Source of the DNA: Vitis vinifera
Taxonomy: Eukaryota > Streptophyta > Magnoliopsida > Vitales > Vitaceae
DNA: 64,000 nt
Assembly: GCF_030704535.1 (NCBI RefSeq)
Contig: NC_081823.1
Location: 25,970,001 to 26,034,000, forward strand
Direction: 5' to 3'
The position numbers and the translations under genes were made by a program. Of this stretch, positions 1-13,140 are shown in pieces; within the stretch, counting starts at the first letter, position 1; every line of letters begins with the position of its first letter. The notes beneath the pieces are model-generated. The model was not told where the DNA came from, did not search any database, and saw nothing but the letters and a program-made list of their open reading frames with translations.

Positions 1-890
1 ATTTACTAATTTATTTCAAATTTAATTTCCAAAGTTCCAATTTCTTAATATAATTTTCAAAACTCTAATTCTCAAATAATTTTAAAAATTCCAATTTCTT
101 TCAAATTTAATTCCCAAAATTTCAATTATTAAATTTAATTCCCAAGACTCCAATTTTCAAATAATTTTCGAGACTCCAATTTTCAAATAAATTTCAAAAA
201 TCAAGTTTTCACTCGAACAGTTTTAATTCCATTCTGGTTCTCAAATAATCTTCTGACCTTCTTGATTTTACGTAAGTAAGAATGAATTTTTCATAATTCC
301 GAAATAATAAAATTTGTGAGACCAATTCATATGAGATAAATTGGGCTTTGGTAGGGGCCCTGCATATGAGTTTTATTTTTCGATTGTCAATTGTTATACT
401 TAATGAATATTGTTTGATCTTTGTCTTACTCTTTAATATACATGTGTTAATTTTATACTTGAGCTAACCTCGTTCCCATGATAACGCAATATTACTTGCT
501 GCCAAGGGACACTCTCACTCCCACTTTGCTTATTCTCATACATGATTCATTTTATTATTTGATCATTTCATTGGTATTTATTGATTTCCTAGTTAATCGT
601 CATGTTTGCTTCACCTTGATTAGTAGAGACCCATTTTTGGGGGTTTAAAGAGGTGTTACGATCTTTATCGTACTTTCCTAATAAGTAACTTAACCCTCGA
701 ACCTAGGTTTACTTTTCTAAATAAGGAATCACACTTAGGGTTTTTATTTCTTATTTTGTTTTCCCTTTAAAAATAAAACAAAAATAAGCGGCGACTCAAA
801 GTCTTTTTCTAAAAATCAATTTTTCATAAATAAATAAAAAACGAGTTTGCCATCGAATGAAAGCGCATGAGCAAAATTACGGGGTCCACA
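1..890 (+). mobile_element. 3' part of a Ty3/gypsy Tat/Ogre-like LTR
   Basis: Positions 1-240 are imperfect short repeats built on caaataattttc and ctccaatt, as in the U3 of these LTRs. At 640-890 comes a conserved tail: an aggtgttacgatc block, the phrase gcggcgactc near 788, gccatcgaatg near 850, and a terminal ggggtccaca ending at 890. I recognise this tail from Tat/Ogre-type gypsy LTRs of woody dicots. The 5' end lies outside the window. No primer-binding site follows 890, so it may be a solo LTR or a truncated element. No coding sequence is visible. Confidence 0.55.
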
Positions 891-2258
891 CGTTTCTAAT
901 ATTTCTAATACATGAATGATAAAGATAAAAAATTTTAAGTATTAAAAATATTAAAAATACTTTCTACAATTAGTGTCAATATAGATTGTAACTCTTTGAA
1001 AATGATTGTCAATCCAAATTACTTTTAAAAATATTCACAAAACTAGTATTTAATATAAAAAAAATTACTTAATTGGTAGCAATTCTTTGTATCTTATCGT
1101 CTATTTGTGTTTTAGTTTTGAAACAATGACAATTATTTTTTTTAAATGAATTTTTTCTAATATTTTGAATTTAAAAAAAAAAAATCTTTTTTTCTTAAAT
1201 TATTTTAGTTAGAAGTTTTTATTAAAACATTTGAAGTCAAAGTGGAAGTTCTTTTTCTTTTATTTTCTATTTGCGTACTAAAAATAGAATTTTCACTACT
1301 TTCATATTTTTATGGGTTATTTGATTAAAATGCCTTTCAAAATCCAATTTTTGATATTTAACCTTCCACCCATTTGGACAAAAAAAAATGTCCTCATTAT
1401 ATTTTTGTAAAAATCTACATGTAAATACTTGAAATAGAAAATAATATTTATGTTGAAAATGAGTTACTTGTCCAAAAAAAATATGGAATGGATTAGATTT
1501 TCGATTTGGGGATTATTTAATCCTTTTTAACCAAATATTTCTATTTTTATTATTTATTAAAGATTATGGATTTTGTATAACAAAATCATGAGTTATTCTT
1601 TCAGATATATAAATTTTAAATAATTCATCATAATTATAATATTACAAGTTAAAAGGGTAGATTTGTAAAATAATCAATCTTTGCATCCATCAAACTCCAC
1701 ACTCAGTCCTACAGTTTTGAAAATACCTAAAACACCCTTCCTCATTATTTTTAACTAATTTTTGTCCCATTGAATTACCTAATGTTTATTTCCATTAATG
1801 TTAAATAATTAAAGTATTATAAATATAAAAAAATAAACACAAAATATTTACGTAAAAAATAAATCAAGCTAGAAAGTCATAATTATAACATATACTTTCA
1901 TTAAATGGGGATAAATAAGATAAAAAAATGTTTAAATTAAGAATAAATTAATTATTTTACCTTAATACTTAAAATTACTTTTGACTTTAAGTTATTTTAT
2001 TTAATATATTTAAAATTTAATTAATAATTTAAATTAAATTATTACATTATATTAAATCATTAAATTAATTTACCAAACACCCCCACCTTATTTAACTTTT
2101 AAGACTTCACTGAAAAAAGTAAATCTCAAATTTATTTTCAGGAAAAACCAAAAAAACCATCTTTAATCCAGTTTGTATGTTTTCTCGGAGGGGTAAATAA
2201 GTAATTAGAGAAAAGAGACAGAAAAAAAATAAAAAATAAAAAAAATCTGTTAAACAGA
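891..2258. other. A+T-rich intergenic region and upstream region of the metalloprotease-like gene
   Basis: Strongly A+T-rich sequence without a convincing open frame. At 1930-2090 there is a stretch of taatt/ttaaa repeats ending in accaaacaccccc, which resembles the edge of a small DNA transposon; related A+T-rich motifs recur near 15.4 and 33.6 kb. The last 100 bases before the ATG at 2259 are purine-rich and probably hold the 5' leader. No unambiguous TATA box could be assigned. Confidence 0.4.
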
Positions 2259-5200
2259 ATGGCTTGGAGCTTCACACCGGATGGTCTCATGGCTTTGAAT
2301 TTTCCTTCCTTCCATCCCCAAAATTCCCCTCAGTTTCTCTCTTCCCAAACAAAACTTCGCCCATTTTCCTTCCGTTTTTCTCTTCCCAAAAACCAGAAGC
2401 CAAGAGCCCTGCGAGAATGGCGGGAGTACGAAGATGCCGTGAAGGAGAAAGACCTCGCTCGAGCCCTTCGGTTCTTGAAATCCGTGGAGACCAATCCAAT
2501 CGAGCCATTCAACGATTCTTCTTCTTCGGATCTGGGGTTGGTTCAATCGGAGAGGGATTGGGAGGTTCTGGACGCCTGTTTGAATGCAGATGATATGAAG
2601 CTTGTTGGGAGCGCCTATTCGTTCCTCAAGAACAGAGGCTTCTTGCCCAATTTCGGAAAATGCAGAAATATTGGTGAGTTTCTGAATGTATTGGATTTTT
2701 TTTGGAAAATTCCGCCATTCTGTTTTGTTTTAGCTGAGATTTGGTGTGAATTGTTTAGAATTTGTGTGATGCTGGTTCCAAGTGGATCCTCATCCTTCTT
2801 GCTTCAATTGAAATGGGCTTGACACATATTTGTGTTATCCTACCTTGATGAGGCCATGATTTTGGCGACGAAACTAAGACCTCCAGACAAATTTCAAATA
2901 TTGAGTTGTGGAAGGGTTGACTCCCAAGCCTTGATTCCAACTAACGTTAAGTGCTACATCCCTAGAAAAGGGTGGCGCTCCCAAGGAAATGGGGAGATAA
3001 TCAGAATGCGCCATGGAGCAAAGTGAATTGAGGAGCCACTCTTACTTGGAAGGAGGGAGATACCCTTTACCCTAACAATTGAAGAGGGGGGCTTTGTGTT
3101 TCAGATAGAGGGGAAGCTCTCTGCCTCACATGGAGAAAGGAACTCTCCCTTTTCTTTTAAAAGGAAGGGTCCTACTTCAGCAATTTGAGGAAGAGGTCCT
3201 CGCCACCTTGAAGGAATCCTTCACATAGAATGTTTCATGGATGAATATTGCTTCATCCAGAGGTGGGATGGGAGGATCTCTTAACACCCCCACACCACCC
3301 CACCCCCCCAATGTGGAAATCAATTTAGTTTGAGCAAATGGTTCGCCCAAGGGGTAGGCATATGTGCCAAGAACCATTTATACTTGGTGCATGAAGCCAA
3401 TTCAAGATATTTTGCAACATGAATGGAGAATCATCTAACCTGCATGGAGCCAGAGCATTGGCCTTGTTGCATTTTGACATAGGTGCTTGCATGGAGAAGC
3501 CTCCTTGTATCATTAGGACAGGTGGCACAAGTAGATAGGTTAACATGGAAGGGCTTGAAATTGGACATCAACACTGTCATTGCCTTTTTGTCTGAAAGAT
3601 ACCTGGCCTATTAGCATAATTTTTGTTTAAAAGACAGAATTATCGTTTGGTATGTATACTCAAACCAGTGTGCTTTAATGCCTCTTGTTTATCAATAATA
3701 TTTAATTGATGCTAATCAACTTCATGTTTTGAAATTAGTGTAATGTAGTCTTTATGTCATAACTAACCATTTATGATACCATGCTTCAGTCGTTTCAGGG
3801 AGGCATGAAGACTTTTGATTTAAATTAGATGATGTGGTCTCATTTTTCCTTTTCCACTATGTTGTGCACCTGTTGCAGTTTTGGAGGGATCAAGAGATGT
3901 TACGCCAACTGTGTTGAAGACTTCAACTGGTTTAGAAGGTGCAATTCCTACCCATTAATATTTCCCAAATCCCAACTGTTTTTCTCTCACAACAGTAGCA
4001 TTAGAGTTTCCAAATTTTGGTTTCTCCATCTACAATTTTGTGTTGAATGATTTTTTAATTGGCAAATTTGAGTTTAGGAATTTTTTTCACATTAGATTTT
4101 GCTGCTTTTAAATGTATATAATTTTTTTCACAATTATGGATATATTATCCCACACAAAGTGTCATTTTGATTTCTTTTCTATTATCCAGTGTCTAAACTT
4201 TCACCAAAAAAATGGGGTCTTTCGGGAGGCTCAAGTGCTGCTTTAGCAGCTTTTCTTGGTGGGGTATCTCTTCTTCTTTCTCGAGGGATCGATATCAGAC
4301 CTAACCTTGCAGCCATACTTGGTCTTGCTATCATAGATGCTGTCTTCCTCGGTGGTTCTTGTTTAGCTCAAATTTCAAGTTATTGGCCTCCATATAGGCG
4401 TCGGATCCTAGTTCATGAAGCAGGCCATCTGCTGACTGGTAATCTCTGTTTCTTTCTGATAAGCTTTCTGGAGCTAGATTCTAGAAGGCTCAATACCGAA
4501 ATGCTGGCATCTGCTTTCAAATTATGTTTGTATTCTATGAGCATGTAAATATTGTCACAGTTTTGGAGCCTGTTTCCACATATTCATTCCAAAATTTATT
4601 TTTCCTTTGGCCGATGTATTAGAAAGCTTACAAACCCACATTATTTAGCTAATCCTTACCCTTCTGGAAGCATAAAATAATTGATTATCCTTGTGACTTT
4701 GCAGCTTACCTTATGGGTTGCCCAATTCGTGGGGTGATTTTAGACCCAATAGTTGCAATGCAAATGGGCATTCAAGGCCAGGTATTTGCACTTTCCTTTG
4801 TGCTCATTTCTGCTGGTTCCATTTAATATTTTTCTAACTTTGAACAATTATGTTGTTGTATGCCCATTGGTTTGTACTTAGAGCTATGGATTCTTCTTCC
4901 CATTTTATTGCTGCAATCTACAAGAATTTCTGTACCCTTCATTGGTGATCAGAGCATATAGTACTTTATCCTAGAGAAGCGAAATAGCATTGAATGAAGA
5001 GACATCTAAAATGCACAGGGGCAAGCACATAACAATAGTATTGACCAATCACAGTCCCCTCTGTCCAGTCAGTTATACGTCCCAAAAAGAGTTGACCTGC
5101 AGAAGGGTATGGAGGAGCGGGCAATAAAAATATCCTGCAGAGAATAAGCTCCTTTGATCAAGCAGTCACCATTGACCATCTTGATCTTCATCAAAAGAAA

Positions 5201-7962
5201 TTCAATATCCTAATAAACATTTCATGCATCCATATTCACAATTATATTGAACCTCAAATTCTATGAGTAAGGGCCACGAGCATGATTCTGTTAATCAAAG
5301 ACCTGTGTATATCTTCTACAATTAGTATAGTACAATATAGAATGCAAAGGTTAGAGTTTTCTCATTTTTTTTATAAATGCATTACATAAATAATAAACAA
5401 TATAATTTAAAATAAATAATAATATGCAGGTTCGGGTTTCAAAAAGTCGCCTGCACCTCTAACCCATGCCAACCCTAATATCTTCGAATTGATATTTTTT
5501 TAACCTAAGCCCTATCCTTAATAAGGGAAGTGGAATGAAAAAGGGAGAAACAGTTGATGCATGCTAATAGCCACCAAAGTATTCAATTCCAACCCTTGTT
5601 AGCACCAATTCTACCATTGTTCACTATTGAACTCTCTATCATCACAACGCAATTCCTACCCCCCATTGGGTCTAATTGTTGCCATAGGCTTGTTGGAGAA
5701 GCCAACTATAATGTTGAAAAACTCGTCCATCATTCACCTCAGACTATCCTCTTTCTACTTTCAGACACAATAACACCTAATTCAGTAGAGATTTCTTGTT
5801 TTAAGATTTATGGAGGCCTTGGGTAGTGAAAATAATGGTGAACTGCTAAATTGCCAAAATTAGACATGTCTATATATTTTATGTTTCAATCAGTTTACAT
5901 TTTCTGAAATCATTTTGATGTGGTTAGAAGTAGATTTTGGTTGTTGCTCTTCAACAATTGTTGTTGATCTTTGTTGACATGTTGATACAAGTAAAAGAAT
6001 GTCTATTGATATATTGAGGTATATCAATGTTTGCAGTTAGTAGAGGAACCTTTTGTTTTCTTTGTATGATTGTCTGCTTGTTTTTTTATATATTTTCTAA
6101 GTCTCTTAGGCCTTGTTTGGTAACTGTTTTTTAAAACAATTCTAAAAAATTGTTTTTAAGAACAGATTTTGAAAACTGTTCTCTTATGTTTTGTAAAATA
6201 AAAGTCTGTTTGGGAACCTAAAATGTTTTTAACTTGTTTTTAATATTTTTAAATATGCTTTAAAAATAATTTTTATGTCTACAACTTTATTTTTAATCAT
6301 TATATATGTTTTTGTATAATTATTTTTTAAAACAACTCTCAAAAAACAACTGAAAACAACTAAAAGATGTTATTTAAAAACACCCCGTTTTCTGTTTTCT
6401 GAAAACAGAAAACTGTTTTTGAAAACAGTTCCCAAATAGGGTCTTAATGTTCCATACTGTTATATAAAAAATCAACACTTTTGCCTTCTTTTTTAGATTA
6501 AATTTCCCCATTGTTTCTCTATTTCCACTTTTTGTTTTGATGATTTTCTTTTTATTTTCTCGAATGCAGAGATATCATATAATGCGGAAATTGAATCTGA
6601 TTATGTTCATAAAATTAATGGACTGTTACCATAATGGTTATAATTTTGTTTGTTTCCATGATGTTGCATTATAGCAAACTGACCAATAGTTAATAAAGTT
6701 ATTGTAATTTACTCTATAATAAGTTGTAGCCTGTAGGCTAATTTATTTTATGAGGGAAACTTAGAGAACACTTTGTTAGCAATCCTTGCTATGATCTTGC
6801 TAGCTTCTTCAAATGCTTAAATTTCTTCTTCTCAAATATCACAGTTCATATTTTCAAAATTGACATCAACATTGTTGATTTAAACAATGTCTTGATTTTG
6901 GGATCTTGACAAACTTATTGATATCAACATTTAAAACCTTGATTATGTTTCATCATCGTTGGAGTGGTAATGAATTTTCATATTCATATTTTCCCTACAG
7001 GCAGGGACTCAATTTTGGGATGAGAAACTGGAAAAAGAGTTAGCTGAAGGCCGCCTAAGTGGTACTACCTTTGACCGGTGGGTATGACACAAAACTGCAT
7101 TTAGGATTTCTCAAGAAAGTAAGAAACTCTTTCAGTGTAGCATTTCGGTTTAGAGCTACTTCATTTGACTTTTGGATCAGTCAGAAGCTATTTTCTAGCT
7201 CTAAATCATGTTAAGTAGAAATTAGAACGCCTTTTGCCTTGGTTCGTTGGAGTCACTGAAACAAATTTTGGCATGTCATGGGTTTAAAAATGCCTGAATG
7301 CCTTCCTAGTCCCTGTATTGTTTTGGTGATTAGCCAAATTCACTGCAAAATTTTCTTAGAATGACCGAATGACCCTTCTTAACCTTATAACTGTCCCAAA
7401 AGCAGTTTTTTTTACACAGAAATATCAAGTGCCCTTTGGCCTTTAAACTAGTACTAAACACACCTACGCATGTTTTCATGGGTAAGAACTAACTCCAGAA
7501 ACAGTTGAGTATGCTGGTGCAACTGAAATAATTATAGGCTTTGCGCATGATCAATAACTATTATTGCCTGCATGATTAAATGGCAGATACTGTATGGTCC
7601 TTTTTGCTGGAATTGCAGCTGAAGCTCTTGTTTATGGTGAGGCCGAGGGTGGAGAAAATGATGAGAACTTGTTCAGGAGCATTTGCGTTCTTCTGCGACC
7701 TCCATTAACTATTGGACAGGTTACTCTCTGATCAAGAGCCTTTGGTTGTTAATGAAATTCCACGAATGGATGCTGAATCTTTTCTTTTCACCATTACTTA
7801 AAACAGATGTCAAATCAGGCAAGATGGTCAGTTCTGCAGTCCTACAACCTGCTCAAATGGCACAAACATGCCCACCGAGCTGCTGTCAAAGCTCTAGAGA
7901 GCGGTGGCAGTCTGAGTGTTGTCATCAGGAGGATCGAGGAAGCCATGTCTTCCAGTAGGTGA
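2259..7962 (+). CDS. M41 (FtsH-like) metalloprotease-like chloroplast membrane protein, VIR3/At5g27290 group, seven exons
   Basis: Exons inferred from GT-AG borders and frame: 2259-2673, 3879-3938, 4190-4438, 4705-4781, 7001-7077, 7587-7719, 7807-7962, giving 388 residues and TGA at 7960. The serine- and proline-rich N terminus suits a plastid transit peptide. Two hydrophobic segments (about residues 165-185 and 195-215) precede the zinc motif HEAGH at residues 234-238. Downstream are conserved blocks such as YLMGCPIRGV and LFAGIAAEALVYGE. There is no AAA ATPase domain, as in Arabidopsis VIRESCENT3 and its paralogue, which are thylakoid proteins needed for chloroplast development. The third zinc ligand is not certain; an Asp in the GGENDENLF stretch is a candidate. 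The exon model joins without stops or frame breaks, so the gene looks functional. Intron 1 (1,205 bp) contains G/C-richer sequence of unknown origin, and intron 4 (2,219 bp) holds a MITE. Confidence 0.85.
6109..6443. mobile_element. Tourist-like (PIF/Harbinger) MITE in intron 4
   Basis: A 335-bp element with terminal inverted repeats: the left end reads GGCCTTGTTTGGTAACTG and the right end, reverse-complemented, GACCCTATTTGGGAACTG. It is flanked by TTA on both sides (6106-6108 and 6444-6446), the three-base target duplication typical of PIF/Harbinger. The interior is A+T-rich and non-coding. It sits about 560 bp upstream of exon 5 of the metalloprotease-like gene, in the same transcription unit. 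Confidence 0.7.
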
Positions 7963-9400
7963 TCAGAAAGCCCTACAATATACTGATGTTTTCTCCAATA
8001 TCACATACAAGGTAACATCCATATACTTTTCCATTTTTGGGTTGAGTTGTTGATCCTGGAAACTGGACGTGTCTAAGATCTCTCCTCATAGCTTTTACAG
8101 GACAGAATTAAGTTATACGGGCTCTGAGTCCAGATTCCATATACCCCTCCCCATTTCTGAGTTCGGTCACTCGGCCTCTGGGTTGACCCCGTTTAGTTGA
8201 CAGTTGATATCAATATTCTGTCCATTGGATGAAGTTCCCCACCGGAGGCAGATCATAATGATGAACTACTTGTCTTAACAAGGTATTGACCATATTGCAA
8301 CTTAGCATTCTTAGGGAGGAGCTTCATCATGTTACATAACTGCTTACTGAATTTGGTACAAGGAAAATATGCCCAAATTCTGTGCTGTGTCAGATGAGTA
8401 TTGCTTGCTCATGACATGTTAAATTGCCTGTTTTTCAGTTTCTTTTCCTGTTTTTCTTTGATCTGCTTGTTATAATTATCAGATGTTCATTACTACTGTT
8501 TGTTATCAAATTAAATAACGGCTCCAAACAGAGTTGGAGTAAGAACCAAACATGTTCAGTAGAGATTGAGTCTCTCTCTTATCACCCTGAGCCTAGTACA
8601 CACCATGAAGAAGTTAAGTATAAAGCAATGAACCTATATTTGGACAATCATTTTAATTACATGGGTTGTACTTAGGTTGAGATTTTTCAACTTGAATGTA
8701 GTTTGGATCAGTATTATTAATAATTTATATTATGTCATATGAATATGATTTTTTGTTCTTTAAAAAATGTTGAGAAAATATTAAATTACAATTATATTTT
8801 GCGCTATTTTATTGTGATATAAAGATAGATAAATTTATTTATTTATTTATTTGTTATTATTTGAAAAGGTTCTGTCATTTACTATTTAAATATTTGTGAA
8901 AATATATATAAATAGTTAAAAAAAAAAAAAACCCAAACATGTTAAGTGGTTCAACCCAACCCAAGCTTATCTAACCCGAATTTGATTCATGCAATCCGAT
9001 TAGCCCTGTGAACCTGACTGGAGTCCAACTTGAGTTCAACCCAAGTTTGGAAAGATGAGGTTATGTTGAGCTTTAGTTAAGTAATTTAGGTCAAAAATTA
9101 GGTCGAGTTGCATATGAATTACGTGTTTCTTACTTTGTATCAAGCTCAAGTTGGCTACAAAGCTAGCCAAACATGTATAAAACCCAAGATGGGTTGATGA
9201 TCAATCTAAGTCCAGTTGATCCTCATTTTGGGATGGCAATTTCAAACCAACAGATTGTTGTTGGGTTGTTTAAGTTAAATTAGTAAATAATTTGGTTTCA
9301 TTTATATATAATGTTACATTCATTATTACATTAATTGCGTATCAAATTAAAATTAATTGACTATGTCTGCATAAATCAATCCCGTCAAATAATGTGTTTA
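7963..9400. other. 3' flank of the metalloprotease-like gene and intergenic DNA
   Basis: 7963-8690 probably contains the 3' untranslated region; no single polyadenylation signal stands out. From 8690 the sequence is A+T-rich, with a tttatttatttattt run near 8836. Between 8935 and 9260 is a low-complexity stretch rich in cccaaccc, caagttgg and gggttg motifs. No coding region is supported. Confidence 0.35.
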
Positions 9401-9404
9401 TTGT

Positions 9405-10270
9405 TGTAAGTGAAGTGGTGAATGATCATAAGATTATTAAGTCCTAAATTAAAAGTGGTTTATAACATCCATTTACTCACCATATTTATGAGTATTAAAT
9501 GGAAGTATATTTTTTGTATAAGGGACACCCCAAGCAAGAAAGTCTTTCTCAAACTTATCTTTCCGATTCTCTTAATTTATTCTTCATACATCTCTAAAAG
9601 AAGCTATATATGAAATGAAATTTTTTATTGGGTTCTCTCAACTCTCCTTTATGCAAGATTTCTAGTATGTTTATTTTTTTATTTTTTTATTTTTTATAAC
9701 ACGTTATCAACACGAATTGTTTTGAAGGTAATTATTTGATCTTAAACTTAGGGTTGTTAATATAGAATAAATTTTACATAAAATTATCTTATATATATAT
9801 ATATAGTCAAAAGCTATGAACAAATTATTTTGTTTGGTCATAGCTATAAGCTATGTACAAATACCATCACTGCTAGATGATATAGCTAGAAGCTAATAAA
9901 AATCAATATTAAAGTTAGAAATTATATAACAAATTATTTTGTTTGGGCATAGTCAAAAGTCATGTACAAATGTCATTTAATACCATTATTGCGAAATGCT
10001 ATGTAAAAATTATTCTTATAATCAGAAACCGTGTAAAAATCATGCTTATAACCAACAACTATTTGCAAATTATAATTAGAAGTTGTTTGAACATTACTTT
10101 AAAATTTACTTATAGCTAGGAGCTATATGGAAATAACTTTATATTTTTCTCATAATCAGAAGGTATTTTAAGAAAATAAAATTCATATATGGTAAAGACT
10201 ACACAAGAAAACAATTTCTTTCCCTCTTGTGAATGTAATATTATTTCTAGAAGTGAATACAAATCTTCCT
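9405..10270 (+). mobile_element. Ty1/copia LTR end and leader relic
   Basis: An LTR-like tract ends around 9701 in ataaca and is followed directly by cgttatcaacacgaa, which resembles the cgttatcagcacga primer-binding region of many plant copia elements. After it come copies of gctatgaacaaatt and gctatgtacaaa motifs, as seen in leaders of that group. The LTR start is not clear; a tgtaagtgaag near 9406 is a candidate. There is no partner LTR in the window. Confidence 0.45.
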
Positions 10271-10274
10271 TATT

Positions 10275-10583
10275 TTGTTTGCAAAACCTTGCAAACCAAT
10301 TATCAAATGTATTCATCGATACAAAGAAAGTGATAAATCATATATCTTGACTACATATATTTCAACTTGGATTAACGTCCTTGTAAAACAATTAACAAAT
10401 GAATTTAAGATATGTCTAAAGCGTAGTAGATTGATCGACACAAAGGATATAATTCCCTATAAGAAGAGAACACAGAGAAAATTGAACACTCTCGAAGAGG
10501 TCATAAAAATAATTGATAAATTTAAAATTGATGAACCTATAACTTTTGAAAAGGCATATATTGAGCAAGAAGCCCTTAAATAG
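10275..10583 (+). pseudogene. Ty1/copia pol fragment (integrase-RT spacer)
   Basis: A 102-residue open frame contains CLKRSRLIDTKD followed by a basic stretch and an EEV/EEAL-type acidic repeat. This matches the pattern (LKRGRP-GSKD, then K/R-rich, then repeated PEEA) of the spacer between integrase and reverse transcriptase in plant copia polyproteins. Neither catalytic domain is present. It lies just downstream of the copia LTR relic on the same strand, so both may be remnants of one internally deleted element. Confidence 0.45.
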
Positions 10584-10644
10584 ACATGTACACTTAAAAA
10601 TTATGAGATCTCAATGGAAATGATACAACAAAACGAATGAGAGA

Positions 10645-11116
10645 CACATGAGTAAAAACAACTTCTTTATTCAAAAGAAAATTAATTATAGATCTTAAGG
10701 TTTAAGTTGATTATGAAATTTTAATGTTTAAAATAGTAATTTTAGAAAGTAATCAAAAGGATTAACATTGAGAATTCAATCAACTAAATGAAAACCTACT
10801 TAAATGGTGTTTTTTTATACTTAAATCTAAATAGAACTTAATTTAACTTAATTTCAAATACAACTTATTAGTATTAAGTATTATTATTATTATTATTTTG
10901 CTAAGTATTAATAAGGTAAGGTTTGTACTGAGATTGTATTTTGATTGTTTTAAAAAGTTATTTTTAACATTCAACAAAAAGTTATTTTGATTTTTTCTAT
11001 ACAATAAATTTTTTTAAAAATAAGTAATACATTAAAAAAAATGTTAAATACAAATTATTTAAAATTTGAAAGCAAATTACATTCAACATTAAGTTAAAAA
11101 AACAAATATCACCTCA
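10645..11116. repeat. Dispersed MITE-like repeat, copy 1
   Basis: This segment is repeated at 16345-16840 with clear similarity throughout, including the shared string caaaaggattaacattg and the tail ending in a caaatatcacc/caaacactacc pair. The core at about 10806-11114 begins ggtgtttttttatacttaa and ends in a roughly inverted ttaagttaaaaaaacaaa, which suggests a MITE. A short ATT run lies near 10880. No coding capacity. Confidence 0.5.
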
Positions 11117-12572
11117 TCATGCAAATGAAATGAGGTTGTTAAGGATTGAAGTCTTGCCTTGGATCTATTGAAGGAGAGATTAAAATTTCTTACACATGAT
11201 TTCTTCCTTGTATATAATATGCAAGTTCCTCATTAGGGTGTCTAGTTGGTTAGGACAAATGCTATAATGTTTGAAAGAAGAAGATCATGTATTGTAGGAC
11301 CTTACAAGCAAGCCTTCCTCCTATGCATGTAAGTTTTTTTTCTTATTTCTCATCTATTAGATCTCTAATACTAGTTACTAAGATTGATTGGGTACCACAT
11401 TAACTATTTTAATTCATTTTTCCCATAGAAAAATGAAGTATCATATTTGCTCAACATGATCGAACACCCTAAGGAGCAGTAGATCTAGTTAGAATTGACC
11501 ATGGTCAACCTCTTCTCAAACACGATTTCTTCATTTATATTTTCAAATTGCATATTTTCATTATACAATTCACATACAAGGGCTTACATCGTGAATTTTA
11601 TGTAAAACACAAAAACTTAGCTCATAAAAGCCTAAACTTGTACTTAAATTTAAAAAAACATGAAAAAATAACACAAGGTACTAATGACAAGTTGTGGGGA
11701 AAGTGGTAGCACAACATACAAGCCAAGTAAAACTAGCAATGTAAGACACCAATAACAAGTTGTTGGAGAAGTGGTAGCATGAGATACAAGCCAAACATGA
11801 ATGCAACCACCATTGCTAAAAGCCCTGAATTAAGTGCTTATGGAGGAAATCCTTTCGAATTTACAATGTTATGAGAAGGTAAACACATCGTAGACAAAGA
11901 CCAATAGGACAATGGTATCTATCATAATAAATGTTTTATGTTTTATAGGTTACTCTCTTTTTTTAGAATTGCTATGCCTTAGATTATTGTCCTCATTGCT
12001 ATTATAAGCCCTAACAAGGTGAAAACTACAACGAAGCTTGTCATTGCTATGAGTGTGATTATCAAATAAAAACTCATTTTCTCCTTCACATTATGTGAGA
12101 GGTCTACTTGTCTTCTAATATAAAACACCTATCACTTTTAATCCTATCTTAATGACCTTTTGCCAACGAAGGTCCAAGACTAGCTTTGTTACTTCTTAAT
12201 CTTCCTAGGATTGGACTTGAATTAAGACGAAGTCTTAGACAAGCAACAAAAGATAAAATAGTTCACCATCAAAATTAGTTGTTTTAGTTAATTAATAGCA
12301 TGAGGAGCATGTTCTATGAAGACCAATGCTTAAGGATTATAATCTATTACCATAATGAAAGCTCAACTCTAGAAATAATATTTCATTATAACCACTTGAT
12401 AAAAGTAACAACCACATAAAGACATAGTTAGGAATTTAAGCTGCACAACTTACCTTTATCACCATCAAAGTCTAGGATATAAAACCTAAAATTATACCCA
12501 TAATAGTTCATATGTCATCTTGTCAATTTTATTAATTGACAATATGCATACTGTACTTTTAAAGCTCAAAAC
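11117..12572. other. Intergenic DNA without recognised features
   Basis: A+T-rich sequence with many stops on both strands. Two near copies of caagttg...gagaagtggtagca occur at 11690-11715 and 11755-11785 (ctaatgacaagttgt and ccaataacaagttgt). I recognise no gene, RNA or transposon terminus here. Confidence 0.3.
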
Positions 12573-12659
12573 ATTCATCCACTAAGAAATCTAAGAATAA
12601 TAATAAATAAATAAAAACCTTTATAAATCAATGAAGAGTATTTGTCATTAGCATTGACT

Positions 12660-12935
12660 TACTCACACCTTTGAGAACATAATACCAACTCTTTCACTAC
12701 ACAATATGCAAAATGTTATTACATGTTTTTCACCACATGTACAACTTGGAAATATAATACAAACTCTTTCACTACATCAACAAATAACTAATAATGAATA
12801 CCGGTTCTTTCATTACATTTACAACTGAGAAAGTGATATTAACTTTTTTATTAGATCTACAACAAACTAAGAATGTAATACTGACTCTTTTATTACTTTT
12901 ACAACAAATTGAGAATGTAATACCAACTCTTTCAC
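12660..12935. repeat. Degenerate minisatellite (about 40-50 bp period), copy 1
   Basis: Several imperfect units built on aatgtaataccaactctttc followed by actacat and a tacaac-type spacer. The same minisatellite is present at 31085-31375 in the duplicate block, with different unit sequences and spacing. It lies directly 3' of the ankyrin fragment on the coding (minus) strand. Confidence 0.55.
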
Positions 12936-12944
12936 AATATTCAT

Positions 12945-13140
12945 ATGGTCATCGCTGCAATGTGAAGAGCTGTCTTGTTTTCATCTTTGGTCCCAAAATA
13001 TATTATTTGCTTATCTGAGTTTTTAAAAAATGATCGCACGATTGTCATATTCCCAACATAAGCAGCACAATGAAGCGTAGACCATCCATTTTCATCCACT
13101 TCTTTCATTAGGGTTGCTTTTCACCCTAACATTTTCTTTA
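12945..13140 (-). pseudogene. Ankyrin-repeat fragment, copy 1
   Basis: On the minus strand the sequence reads about 1.5 ankyrin repeats: an EVDENGWSTLHCAAYVGN segment, then an IVRSFF helix, then a KDENKTALHIAA start of the next repeat. The frame is open across these, but an upstream TGA and a stop soon after the last repeat limit it to about 60 residues. The parent family is the plant ankyrin proteins of the ITN1/ACD6 sort. With the upstream signal-peptide exon on the same strand it could be a distal exon of one gene; without transcript data it is best called a fragment. Confidence 0.55.

Noticed and set aside
2674..3878. Open frames in intron 1 as exons
   Set aside because: None joins in frame with the flanking exons, and the direct exon 1 to exon 2 join gives the conserved protein. 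The origin of this G/C-richer stretch stays open.
12660..12935. CRISPR-like array
   Set aside because: The units are degenerate, spacers are not unique and there are no cas genes; the window is plant DNA.
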